Of a stretch of 17,742 bases of DNA, positions 1 to 6,513 are shown piece by piece. Within the stretch, counting starts at the first letter, position 1; the number at the start of each line of letters is the position of its first letter. The notes below the pieces were generated by a model. That model did not search any database. It saw nothing but the letters and a program-made list of their open reading frames with translations, and was not told the origin of the DNA. The translations under genes were made by a program, and so were the position numbers. The DNA is from Frankiales bacterium. Lineage in GTDB: Bacteria; Actinomycetota; Actinomycetes; Mycobacteriales; SCTD01. The stretch lies in NCBI GenBank assembly GCA_025965735.1, contig JAOPWK010000045.1:1-17742 (forward strand), given 5' to 3'.

Positions 1-760
1 AGCTCAGCTGCGGCCGGAACCCGCCCGACTCGGGCAGGTCACCGTGTCGCAGCACCTGCTCGCAGACCTCGCTCAGCGCATCAGCTCGGCGCTGCGCCGC
101 AGACCGCTGGTCCTCCTCACCCTGCCGACGGGCGAGCGGCTCGAGTGCGGTCAGCACGGTCTCGGCGTCGCCGGCGGGCAGCAGGAAGCTTCCCCACACG
201 CTGCCGTCCGGCTGGCTGCGGGTCTTGAGGTAGCGCCGCGCTGACGCGGCGGCTTCGCCATCGTCGAGGACCGGCTCGACCCAGGTCGCGAGCTGGTGCC
301 GCACCCACGCCGCCAGCTGGGTCGGGTCCATCCGCCGGGCAACCTCGACCAGCCCCGGTTCGGCCTCGGCCAGCGCCTCCGCCGGGATCCGGCCGACCAG
401 CCGCGTCAGCACCTCCGCCCGCACGAACGGCACCGTCCCGTCCAGCACCGCCGCCGCGATCTGCGGCAGCCCGTCCTGCAGCGCACCCACGACCCGCAGC
501 ATCCGGCCCGCCGCCGAGGCGCTGTCCCCGGACGCCTCGGCGACCCAGCCTGGCAACGGCCGGGGCTTGCCGTCCTCGGTCGGCAGCAAGCCACCGGTCC
601 GCGACTGGAGCTCGGCCAGCACCGCGCCGCCGAACCCCGTCAGCCGCTGGACCTGCGCCGCGACGTCTGCGTACCGCTCCTGCAGCTCTACGACCGACAG
701 CGCCGACAGGTCCTCGACCACCACGGCATCCACCGCCGAGACGAGATCCGCTGCTGCCAT
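1..760 (-). CDS. DUF222 / HNH endonuclease-type protein, C-terminus outside the window
   Basis: Reading leftwards from the ATG at 760, the frame stays open to the window edge (253 codons), so the 3' end is missing. The translation begins MAAADLVSAVDAVVVEDLSA and continues with an Ala/Leu-rich helical region (AVLAELQSRTGG, LPGWVAEASGDSASAAGRML, VPFVRAEVLTRLVGRIPAEA). It then has the DUF222 features GSVWGSFLLPAGDAETVLTALEPLA and RRADALSEVCEQVLRHGDLPESGGFRPQL. DUF222 proteins are typically 400-500 residues in actinobacteria and often carry a C-terminal HNH nuclease domain after this point. That domain, if present, lies off-window, so nuclease activity is inferred only. The family is multicopy in many actinobacterial genomes and its biological role is unclear. 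No good Shine-Dalgarno precedes the ATG, but a TAGGTT box ends 6 nt upstream, so the mRNA may be leaderless. Confidence 0.85.
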   Translation of the reverse strand, partial: MAAADLVSAVDAVVVEDLSALSVVELQERYADVAAQVQRLTGFGGAVLAELQSRTGGLLPTEDGKPRPLPGWVAEASGDSASAAGRMLRVVGALQDGLPQIAAAVLDGTVPFVRAEVLTRLVGRIPAEALAEAEPGLVEVARRMDPTQLAAWVRHQLATWVEPVLDDGEAAASARRYLKTRSQPDGSVWGSFLLPAGDAETVLTALEPLARRQGEEDQRSAAQRRADALSEVCEQVLRHGDLPESGGFRPQLS

Positions 761-766
761 GACACG

Positions 767-772
767 AACCTA
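767..772 (-). promoter_or_regulatory. Possible -10 box of a leaderless promoter for the DUF222 gene
   Basis: On the minus strand TAGGTT (a TANNNT-type actinobacterial -10) ends six bases before the ATG at 760. Transcription would therefore begin at or next to the start codon. No purine-rich ribosome site lies in the usual place, which fits a leaderless transcript. No convincing -35 box is visible 17-19 bases further upstream. This is inference from spacing only. Confidence 0.3.
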
Positions 773-799
773 CGGTCGACCTCCGACAGTTCCGGAAGC

Positions 800-828
800 C
801 GAAAGATGCCGGTGGAGAGGGTCTTTCG
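800..828 (-). terminator. Possible hairpin terminator after the panB-DinB genes
   Basis: CGAAAGA (800-806) and TCTTTCG (822-828) form a perfect 7-bp stem with a 15-base loop. It starts four bases beyond the DinB-gene stop codon when read on the minus strand. There is no long T-tract, but actinobacterial terminators often lack one. Its place between the panB-DinB pair and the DUF222 start supports a terminator, although the stem is short. Confidence 0.35.
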
Positions 829-832
829 CGTC

Positions 833-1291
833 TCAGCCGAGCAGGCCGGCGACCTGCTTGAGGTGGCCGCGCTCGTGCGTCGCGAGCCGCTCGGCGTACG
901 TCAGGACCGTCCGCTCATACGGCCGCCCGGCACCGGTCACGGTCGCCGTACGCGCCCACTGCTCCGGGCCGAGCGGCTCCAGCAGTGCCAGCAGCTCTGC
1001 CCGCTGACGCGAGAACGCCTGCAGCGACGGGAGGAACGGCTGCGCCAGGTAGTCGGTCTGGTCGATCCACGTCCGCGGGCTGACCGCACGGATCGTCGGC
1101 CGGTCCTCGACGAGCAGCCGCGCCATGCAGTCGCCCCAGACGTCGGCGCACGACCGCAGGTGCGCCAGCACGTCACGCGCCGACCACTCGCCCTCGGGTG
1201 CGGTGTGCAGCCGCTGCTCCGGCACGCCGTCGCTCAGCTTTGCCAGCCCGACAGGCGCCGCCCGGAGCAGCGACAGCAGCTGCTCGCTCAC
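833..1291 (-). CDS. DinB-fold family protein (four-helix bundle, likely metal-dependent)
   Basis: A 152-residue protein starting at GTG 1291-1289 (VSEQLLSLLRAAPVG). The GTG overlaps the panB stop TGA (1290-1288) as GTGA, so translation is probably coupled to panB. The frame stays open further upstream inside panB, but that extension is Arg-rich and does not look like protein. DinB/DinB_2 features are visible: AHLRSCADVWGD around His44, PRTWIDQTDY at 72-81, and THERGHLKQV near the C-terminus with His139 and His143. These three histidines match the usual divalent-metal triad. The superfamily includes DNA-damage-induced proteins and thiol-dependent transferases such as mycothiol-dependent maleylpyruvate isomerase. 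The sequence does not tell which reaction, if any, this member performs. Its link with panB is positional only. Confidence 0.85.
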   Translation of the reverse strand: MSEQLLSLLRAAPVGLAKLSDGVPEQRLHTAPEGEWSARDVLAHLRSCADVWGDCMARLLVEDRPTIRAVSPRTWIDQTDYLAQPFLPSLQAFSRQRAELLALLEPLGPEQWARTATVTGAGRPYERTVLTYAERLATHERGHLKQVAGLLG

Positions 1292-2121
1292 TCGAAGCCG
1301 TGCTCCGGTCCTGGGAAGCGCCCCTCGCGCACGTCGTCGACGTACGCCCGCGTGGCGTCGCCCAGCACGCCGCGCAGGTCGGCGTACTGCTTCACGAACG
1401 TCAGCGGCTTGCCGGGGGTGAGGCCGGCCATGTCGGTCCACACGAGCACCTGCGCGTCGCAGCCGGCGCCGGCGCCGATGCCGATCGTGGGGATGACCAG
1501 CTCCTTGGTCACCCGCTCGGCCAGCACCGCCGGCACCGCCTCGAGCACGACGGCGAAGGCCCCGGCCTCCTGCAGCGCGAGGGCGTCGGCGAGCAGCACG
1601 TCCGCGGCGGCCTCCCCCCTGCCCTGCACGCGCAGGCCGGTGACGAGCTCCGACTGCGGCGTCAGGCCGACGTGCCCCATGACAGGGGCGCCGGCGGCCA
1701 CGAGCAGCTCGACAGCGGGCGCCACCCGTCGGCCGCCCTCGAGCTTGACCGCGTGCGCGCCTCCCTCCTTGAGGAAGCGCACCGCCGTGTGCAGCGCCTG
1801 CTCGGGGGAGCCCTGGTAGGAGCCGAACGGCAGGTCGGCCACCACCAGCGGCCTGGTGGTGGAGCGGACGACCGCGCGCACCAGCGGCAGCAGCTCCTCG
1901 ACTGTCACCTGCACGGTCGTGCCGTAGCCGAGCACGTTGTTGGCGGCGGAGTCCCCGACGAGCAGCACCGGCACGCCGGCCTGCTCGAAGATGCCGGCGG
2001 TGAGCATGTCGTAGGACGTGAGCATCGCCCAGCGCTCACCGCGCTCCTTGGCGGACTGCAGGTCGCTGGTGCGGACGCGGCGGGAGGTGATCCCGCCGTA
2101 CAGGCTCGGCAGCTCAGACAT
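1288..2121 (-). CDS. panB: 3-methyl-2-oxobutanoate hydroxymethyltransferase (ketopantoate hydroxymethyltransferase)
   Basis: PanB transfers a hydroxymethyl group from 5,10-methylenetetrahydrofolate to alpha-ketoisovalerate, giving ketopantoate. This is the first committed step to pantothenate and coenzyme A, in the cytoplasm. The 277-residue length is normal for the family. Matching landmarks are LTSYDMLTAGIFEQAG (34-49), VGDSAANNVLGY with metal ligand Asp57, VVADLPFGSY with Asp96, and AVKLEGG with Glu128. MGHVGLTPQ follows at 148-156, then VLEAVP with the likely catalytic Glu194, and PTIGIGAG (211-218). The residue roles are transferred from the E. coli enzyme (Asp45, Asp84, Glu114, Glu181). 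A GGAGGT ribosome site (complement of 2128-2133) lies six bases before the ATG. The C-terminal stop overlaps the GTG start of the DinB-fold gene. In M. tuberculosis panB also lies near glnA2 and glnE. Confidence 0.97.
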   Translation of the reverse strand: MSELPSLYGGITSRRVRTSDLQSAKERGERWAMLTSYDMLTAGIFEQAGVPVLLVGDSAANNVLGYGTTVQVTVEELLPLVRAVVRSTTRPLVVADLPFGSYQGSPEQALHTAVRFLKEGGAHAVKLEGGRRVAPAVELLVAAGAPVMGHVGLTPQSELVTGLRVQGRGEAAADVLLADALALQEAGAFAVVLEAVPAVLAERVTKELVIPTIGIGAGAGCDAQVLVWTDMAGLTPGKPLTFVKQYADLRGVLGDATRAYVDDVREGRFPGPEHGFE

Positions 2122-2127
2122 GGACGG

Positions 2128-2133
2128 ACCTCC
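2128..2133 (-). promoter_or_regulatory. Ribosome binding site of panB
   Basis: GGAGGT on the minus strand, six bases before the ATG at 2121, fixes the panB start and gives the standard N-terminus of the family. Confidence 0.75.
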
Positions 2134-2253
2134 GGCAGCGACTCGAGGCCGACCCCCTGGGCGGGAGCCCGGTCCCCGGACGTGATCAGCGTGCCACCGC
2201 AGCGCGCCGCTGGCGATGTGTCCCGGCTCACGCCGGCCGGTGTAGCGGAACGG

Positions 2254-2282
2254 TTGCGTATCGGAATGGCCGCTCGTACGGT
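2254..2282 (+). promoter_or_regulatory. Candidate promoter of the MFS-TetR-MFS operon
   Basis: TTGCGT (2254-2259) and TACGGT (2277-2282) are separated by exactly 17 bases. They match the -35 and TANNNT -10 pattern of housekeeping sigma factors (three of six consensus bases each). Transcription would start near 2289, giving a leader of about 33 bases with an AGGAAGG ribosome site (2307-2313), eight bases before the ATG at 2322. The box sits within an inverted repeat that could be its operator. This is a prediction from sequence only. Confidence 0.45.
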
Positions 2283-2299
2283 CGAGGTTGCGATACGCA
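2255..2299. promoter_or_regulatory. Inverted repeat, likely operator of the TetR-controlled export operon
   Basis: TGCGTATCG (2255-2263) and CGATACGCA (2291-2299) are perfect 9-bp inverted arms whose starts are 36 bases apart. The left arm overlaps the predicted -35 box. The right arm sits at the predicted transcription start. The operon encodes its own TetR-type repressor (3866-4474), and such regulators commonly bind palindromes over their own promoter, so these arms are good operator candidates. The spacing is wider than a simple single TetR site, so they may be two half-sites, or the stem of a leader hairpin if transcription starts earlier. Confidence 0.45.
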
Positions 2300-2321
2300 G
2301 GCGTCTAGGAAGGTCCCGCAG

Positions 2322-3869
2322 ATGAGTGAGCGCACGATCCACGACCGCAGGTGGTGGATCCTCGGCACCCTCGTCATGAGCCTGCTCGTGGTGGTGCTGG
2401 ACAACACGATCCTCAACGTCGCGCTGAAGACGATCCAGCAGGACCTGGACGCCACGCAGAGCCAGCTGGCCTGGTCGATCAACGCCTACACGCTGGTCTT
2501 CGCCGGGCTGCTGTTCACCTACGGCGTGCTGGGCGACCGCTACGGCCGCCGCCGGGCGCTGATCATCGGCCTGGTCGTCTTCGGCATCGCCTCGGCGCTG
2601 TCGGCCTTCTCCAGCAGCCCGGAGGCGCTCATCGCCAGCCGCGCCCTCATGGGCGTCGGCGGCGCGGCCGTGATGCCGTCGACGCTGAGCATCATCACCA
2701 ACGTCTTCGAGCCCGACGAGCGCGGCAAGGCGATCGGCATCTGGGCCGGGTTCGTCGGCGTCGCGGTCGCCATCGGGCCGATCACCGGCGGGGTGCTGCT
2801 CGAGCACTTCTGGTGGGGTTCGGTGTTCCTCGTCAACGTGCCGTTCGTGCTGGTCGCGCTCGCAGCGATCCTCTGGATCGTCCCGGAGAGCAAGGACCCG
2901 TCGCCGCAGGGGCTCGACCCGCTCGGCGTCGTGCTGTCGATCGTCGGCCTGGTGCTGCTCGTCTACGGGATCATCAAGGGCGGCGAGACGACCGAGTGGG
3001 GCAGCGCCATCGTGCTCGGCCCGCTGCTCGCCGGCGTCGCCGTGCTCGCCGTGTTCGTGCTGCTGCAGCGCCGCTCGCGCTCGCCGATGCTCGACGTGAC
3101 GCTGTTCCGCAACCCGGCCTTCTCCGCCGCGTGCGGCGCCGTGACGCTGGTGATGTTCGCGCTGTTCGGCGCGGTCTTCTTCATGAGCTTCTACCTGCAG
3201 TACGCCCGGGAGTACTCGCCGCTCGAGGCCGGCGTACGGCTGCTCCCGGTCGCGATCGCGCTGTCGTTCTTCGCGCCGCGCAGCGCCAAGCTGGTGAAGC
3301 GCTTCGGCGTGAAGGTCGTCTGCGCCGGCGGGATGCTGCTCATGACCACGGCCTTCACCGGCTACATGCTCATCGGCGCGGACACGCCCATCTGGGTCGT
3401 GGAGCTGCTGCTGTTCGTGCAGGCCACCGGGATGGCGCACGTCGTGGCGCCGGCCACCGAGTCGATCATGTCGACGCTGCCGCGCGAGCGCGCCGGTGCG
3501 GGCTCCGCGGTGAACACCACCGTCCGCCAGGTGGGCGGCGCGCTGGGCGTCGCGATCCTCGGCTCGATCCTGTCGGCCGGCTACCGGTCGGGCATCACCC
3601 CGTCGCTGTCGGTCCTGCCGGCCGAGGTCCGCGACCTGGCGGCAGAGTCCATCGGCAGCACTCAGATCGCCGCTGCCGCACTGCCTCCCGCGGCCCGGGA
3701 GCAGCTCGAGGCGGCTGCCGTCGACGCCTTCATCGGTGGCATGCACGCCGCCGCCCTCGGCTCCGCGGTGGTCGCCTTCCTCGGCGCCCTGGTCGTCCTG
3801 CGCTGGCTGCCCGGCAGGAGCGCGGCCGCACCCGTCGCGCAGGAGCCGGCGATGGAGCTGGCCGCATGA
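2322..3869 (+). CDS. DHA2-family MFS efflux transporter (EmrB/QacA type), first pump
   Basis: A 515-residue integral membrane protein, the usual length for 14-helix drug:proton antiporters of the DHA2 family. Landmarks are LDNTILNVAL at 26-35 (motif D1), GDRYGRRR at 71-78 (motif A, loop 2-3), RALMGVGGAAVMPSTLSII (motif B with the conserved Arg) and AIGPITGGVLLE (motif C, antiporter motif). The C-terminal half has RERAGAGSAVNTTVRQVGGALGVAILGSIL. The tail is short and cytoplasmic. Proton-driven export of hydrophobic or cationic compounds is expected from the family; the substrate cannot be read from the sequence. It is the first gene of a coupled operon: its stop TGA (3867-3869) overlaps the ATG of the TetR gene. 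AGGAAGG at 2307-2313 supports the chosen ATG. Confidence 0.93.
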   Translation: MSERTIHDRRWWILGTLVMSLLVVVLDNTILNVALKTIQQDLDATQSQLAWSINAYTLVFAGLLFTYGVLGDRYGRRRALIIGLVVFGIASALSAFSSSPEALIASRALMGVGGAAVMPSTLSIITNVFEPDERGKAIGIWAGFVGVAVAIGPITGGVLLEHFWWGSVFLVNVPFVLVALAAILWIVPESKDPSPQGLDPLGVVLSIVGLVLLVYGIIKGGETTEWGSAIVLGPLLAGVAVLAVFVLLQRRSRSPMLDVTLFRNPAFSAACGAVTLVMFALFGAVFFMSFYLQYAREYSPLEAGVRLLPVAIALSFFAPRSAKLVKRFGVKVVCAGGMLLMTTAFTGYMLIGADTPIWVVELLLFVQATGMAHVVAPATESIMSTLPRERAGAGSAVNTTVRQVGGALGVAILGSILSAGYRSGITPSLSVLPAEVRDLAAESIGSTQIAAAALPPAAREQLEAAAVDAFIGGMHAAALGSAVVAFLGALVVLRWLPGRSAAAPVAQEPAMELAA

Positions 3870-4474
3870 CCACCGCTCTCGACGCCCCCCGGCCCGGGGG
3901 CCGCCCGCGCGACCCCGAGCTCGACCTCCGCATCCTCGGCGCCACGCTCCAGCTGCTGGCCGACGAGGGCTACGACGGCCTCACCATCGAGGCGGTCGCC
4001 GCGCGCGCCGGCGTCGGGAAGGCCAGCGTCTACCGGCGGTTCTCCGGCAAGGAGGAGCTCGTCATCGAGGCCGTCGCCTCGCTGACCGAGCAGCCCGAGC
4101 CGCGCTCCGGCGCCGGGGTGCGGGACGAGCTGGTGACGCTGCTCGAGGTGATCCGCCGCAAGTCCGACTCCTCGCTCGCCGGCAAGATCTTCCCCCGGCT
4201 GCTCGGGGCCAGCGCCGAGAACCCCGAGCTCATGAGGCGCTACCGCGAGCAGGTCCTCGACCCGCGTCGCCGGCGCTTCCTGGACGTCCTGCAGCGCGGC
4301 GTCGACGAGGGGCTGGTGCGCCCCGACGTCGAGCTCGAGCACGCGGCCGACCTGCTGATCGGCCCGATGGCCTACCGCAACCTCATCCGCAACGACCCGC
4401 CGCCCGGCCCCGAGCTGGCCGCCCAGATCGTCGACGACGTGCTCCTCGCCCTCGCCCCGAAGGACCGAACGTGA
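3866..4474 (+). CDS. TetR/AcrR-family transcriptional repressor
   Basis: A 202-residue regulator with an N-terminal helix-turn-helix: LRILGATLQLLADEGYDGLT, then IEAVAARAGVGKASVYRRFS and GKEELVIEAV, about residues 21-70. The GKASVYRRF recognition helix is the TetR hallmark. The C-terminal part is a helical ligand and dimer domain with IFPRLLGASAENPELMRRYREQ and RRRFLDVLQRGVDEGLVRPDVE, which resembles the TetR_C group common in actinobacteria. The ATG (3866) overlaps the stop of the upstream pump gene (ATGA), and its own stop (4472-4474) overlaps the GTG of the downstream pump gene (GTGA). It is therefore co-translated with both pumps. It probably represses this operon, with an exported compound releasing it. 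An in-frame extension upstream runs through the pump gene in another frame and is not real. Confidence 0.93.
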   Translation: MTTALDAPRPGGRPRDPELDLRILGATLQLLADEGYDGLTIEAVAARAGVGKASVYRRFSGKEELVIEAVASLTEQPEPRSGAGVRDELVTLLEVIRRKSDSSLAGKIFPRLLGASAENPELMRRYREQVLDPRRRRFLDVLQRGVDEGLVRPDVELEHAADLLIGPMAYRNLIRNDPPPGPELAAQIVDDVLLALAPKDRT

Positions 4475-6069
4475 CCGCCCCCACCCAGCTCACCCACAAG
4501 CAGGTCCTGACGGTCCTGTCCGGCCTGCTGCTCGGCATGTTCCTCGCCGCGCTGGACCAGACGATCGTCTCCACGGCGATGCGCACCATCGCCGACGACC
4601 TCGAAGGCCAGACCGCGCAGGCGTGGGTCACGACCTCGTACCTGATCGCGTCGACCATCACGACGCCGCTGTACGGGAAGCTGTCGGACATCTACGGCCG
4701 CAAGCCGTTCTACCTGTTCGCGATCTCGATCTTCATCGTCGGCTCCGTGCTCTGCGGCACGGCGCAGGACATCTACCAGCTGGCCGCCTACCGGGCGATC
4801 CAGGGCCTCGGCGCCGGTGGCCTGATGTCGCTGGCCTTCGCGATCGTCGGCGACCTCGTCTCGCCCCGCGAGCGCGGGCGCTACCAGGCGTACTTCATGT
4901 CGGTCTTCGCGACGAGCAGCGTGCTCGGCCCGGTGCTCGGCGGCGCGCTCGCCGGCCAGAGCTCGATCTTCGGGATCGACGGCTGGCGCTGGATCTTCTA
5001 CGTGAACGTGCCGATCGGCGCGGCGGCGCTGCTCGTCGTCAGCCGCAACCTGCACCTGCCGACCCGCCGCTCCGAGCACCGCATCGACTACGTCGGCGCA
5101 GCACTGCTCACCAGCGCGGTCGTCCCGCTGCTGCTCGTCGCCGAGAAGGGCCGTGACTGGGGCTGGGGCTCCGGCCTGACGCTGGGCCTGCTCGCCCTGT
5201 CGCTGGCGTCGCTGGCGCTGTTCGTGCCCTGGGAGGGGCGCATGGGCGACGAGGCGATCCTGCCGATGCGCATGTTCCGCAGCAGCGTCTTCAGCCTCAC
5301 CAACGTCGTCAGCCTGCTCGTCGGCGCGGGGATGTTCGGCGGCCTGGTCGTCGTGCCGCTCTACCTGCAGATCGTCAAGGGCTCCAGCCCGACCGAGGCC
5401 GGCCTGCAGCTCATCCCGCTCATGGTCGGCATCATCATCACGTCCGGCCTCTCCGGGAAGCTGATGTCGCGGACCGGCCGGTACAAGGCGTTCCCGATCA
5501 TCGGCACCGCCCTGATGATCGCGTCGATGCTGCTGTTCTCGACGCTGGACGCCGACTCGCCGATCTGGACCGCGATGGTCTACATGGTCGTGATGGGCGC
5601 CGGGCTCGGGCTGTCGATGCAGACGCTGGTCATCAGCGTCCAGAACGCCATGCCGCCGCGGGACATGGGTGTCGCGACCAGCTCGGTCACGTTCTTCCGC
5701 TCCATGGGCGGCACCTTCGGCGCAGCCGTGGCGCTCGCGACGCTGTTCGGGTCGGTGGCCGGCAACATCGCCGACCGCGCCCGTGCGGCTCGGGTGCCGG
5801 ATGAGGCGTTCGGCGGCTTCAACCTGGACGACACCTCCACCATCGCCGGCATCCCGCAGGCGGCCCGCGACGCGGTGCTCGGCGGCTTCGTCGACTCCAT
5901 GACCACGGTCTTCCTGGTGATGGGGCTGCTGCTCGTGCCGGCCTTCGTGCTGACGCTGTTCATCAAGGAGATCCCGCTGCGGGCCAGTGGCGGGATCGCG
6001 GCCGCGCACGAGGACGCAGACGCGGAGGCCGCCATGCAGACCGCGCGCACCGAGGGCGCCGTCCTCTAG
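4471..6069 (+). CDS. DHA2-family MFS efflux transporter, second pump
   Basis: A 532-residue 14-helix transporter starting at GTG 4471 (VTAPTQLTHKQVLTVLSGLL), which overlaps the TetR stop. Family motifs are LDQTIVSTAM (29-38), WVTTSYLIASTITTPLYGKL, SDIYGRKP at 72-79 (motif A), YRAIQGLGAGGLMSLAFAI (motif B) and SVLGPVLGGALA (motif C). It also has GWRWIFYVNVPIG and, in the second half, VQNAMPPRDMGVATSSVTFF and RSMGGTFGAAVA. It is clearly different from the first pump: LDQTIVSTAM and GWRWIFYVNVPIG are features of the EmrB/multidrug subgroup, whereas the first pump has LDNTILNVAL. The two are therefore not a recent tandem copy. The acidic tail (AAHEDADAEAAMQTA) is cytoplasmic. Substrate unknown. 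It is the last gene of the operon. Confidence 0.93.
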   Translation: MTAPTQLTHKQVLTVLSGLLLGMFLAALDQTIVSTAMRTIADDLEGQTAQAWVTTSYLIASTITTPLYGKLSDIYGRKPFYLFAISIFIVGSVLCGTAQDIYQLAAYRAIQGLGAGGLMSLAFAIVGDLVSPRERGRYQAYFMSVFATSSVLGPVLGGALAGQSSIFGIDGWRWIFYVNVPIGAAALLVVSRNLHLPTRRSEHRIDYVGAALLTSAVVPLLLVAEKGRDWGWGSGLTLGLLALSLASLALFVPWEGRMGDEAILPMRMFRSSVFSLTNVVSLLVGAGMFGGLVVVPLYLQIVKGSSPTEAGLQLIPLMVGIIITSGLSGKLMSRTGRYKAFPIIGTALMIASMLLFSTLDADSPIWTAMVYMVVMGAGLGLSMQTLVISVQNAMPPRDMGVATSSVTFFRSMGGTFGAAVALATLFGSVAGNIADRARAARVPDEAFGGFNLDDTSTIAGIPQAARDAVLGGFVDSMTTVFLVMGLLLVPAFVLTLFIKEIPLRASGGIAAAHEDADAEAAMQTARTEGAVL

Positions 6070-6088
6070 CCTCCGGTCAGCCAACCTC

Positions 6089-6095
6089 AGGAGGA
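6089..6095 (+). promoter_or_regulatory. Strong ribosome binding site of the PPOX-class gene
   Basis: AGGAGGA just upstream of the ATG at 6099 is the strongest Shine-Dalgarno match noticed in the window. The gap to the ATG is short (about 3-4 bases). It suggests the gene is well translated independently of the pump operon that ends at 6069. Confidence 0.7.
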
Positions 6096-6098
6096 ACG

Positions 6099-6500
6099 AT
6101 GACCACCCTTGACGACCCGGGCGTGAAGGCCCTGCTGGACAAGCCGAACCACGCAGTGGTGTCCACCCTCGGCGAGGACGGCACCATCCACTCGACCGTC
6201 GTGTGGGTCAGCGTCGAGGACGGCCGGCTGGCCGTGAACAGCGCGGTGGGCCGCAAGTGGCCGACCGACCTGGAGCGGAACCCGACGATCACGGTGCTGG
6301 TCTACGACGAGGACAACCCCTACGACTACGTCGAGGTGCGCGGCACCGCCGAGGGCACGACCGAGGGCGCCTTCGAGCACATCGACCGGCTGGCCAAGCG
6401 GTACATGGACCTGGATGCGTACCCGTTCCTGCAGCCGGGGGAGCAGCGCGTCACGTTCTACGTGAACGCCGACCGCATCCGGCACCAGAAGCAGCGGTAG
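6099..6500 (+). CDS. PPOX-class split-barrel oxidoreductase, probably F420-dependent
   Basis: A 133-residue protein with the pyridoxamine-phosphate-oxidase-like split-barrel pattern: NHAVVSTLGEDGTIHSTVVWVSVEDGRLAVNS (18-48), GRKWPTDLERNPTITVLVYD (51-70) and YVEVRGTAEGTTEG (78-90). HIDRLAKRYMDLDAYPF and RVTFYVNADRIR follow at the C-terminus. The GRK...DLERNP segment is typical of the actinobacterial F420-dependent FDOR-B / PPOX proteins (TIGR03618-like), where a basic residue in it helps bind the cofactor. Whether F420, FMN or haem is the ligand is not decided by the sequence. Family members reduce quinones, biliverdin or unsaturated compounds; the substrate here is unknown. It lies 29 bases after the pump operon and 13 bases before nadE, so it is likely co-transcribed with nadE. 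Confidence 0.88.
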   Translation: MTTLDDPGVKALLDKPNHAVVSTLGEDGTIHSTVVWVSVEDGRLAVNSAVGRKWPTDLERNPTITVLVYDEDNPYDYVEVRGTAEGTTEGAFEHIDRLAKRYMDLDAYPFLQPGEQRVTFYVNADRIRHQKQR

Positions 6501-6513
6501 TGGGGGTCCCGAC

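Noticed and set aside
296..1819. Long open frame on the plus strand across the DUF222, DinB and panB genes
   Set aside because: The translation is Arg/Pro/Ser-rich without domains, and lies opposite three genes with clear family motifs. It is a by-product of high GC.
1905..3746. 613-codon minus-strand open frame opposite the first MFS gene
   Set aside because: Its product is dominated by His, Glu, Asp, Arg and Gln with no fold-like pattern, and it mirrors the pump gene and part of panB.
4372..6084. 570-codon minus-strand open frame opposite the second MFS gene
   Set aside because: Same low-complexity charged composition; the plus strand encodes a complete 14-helix transporter.
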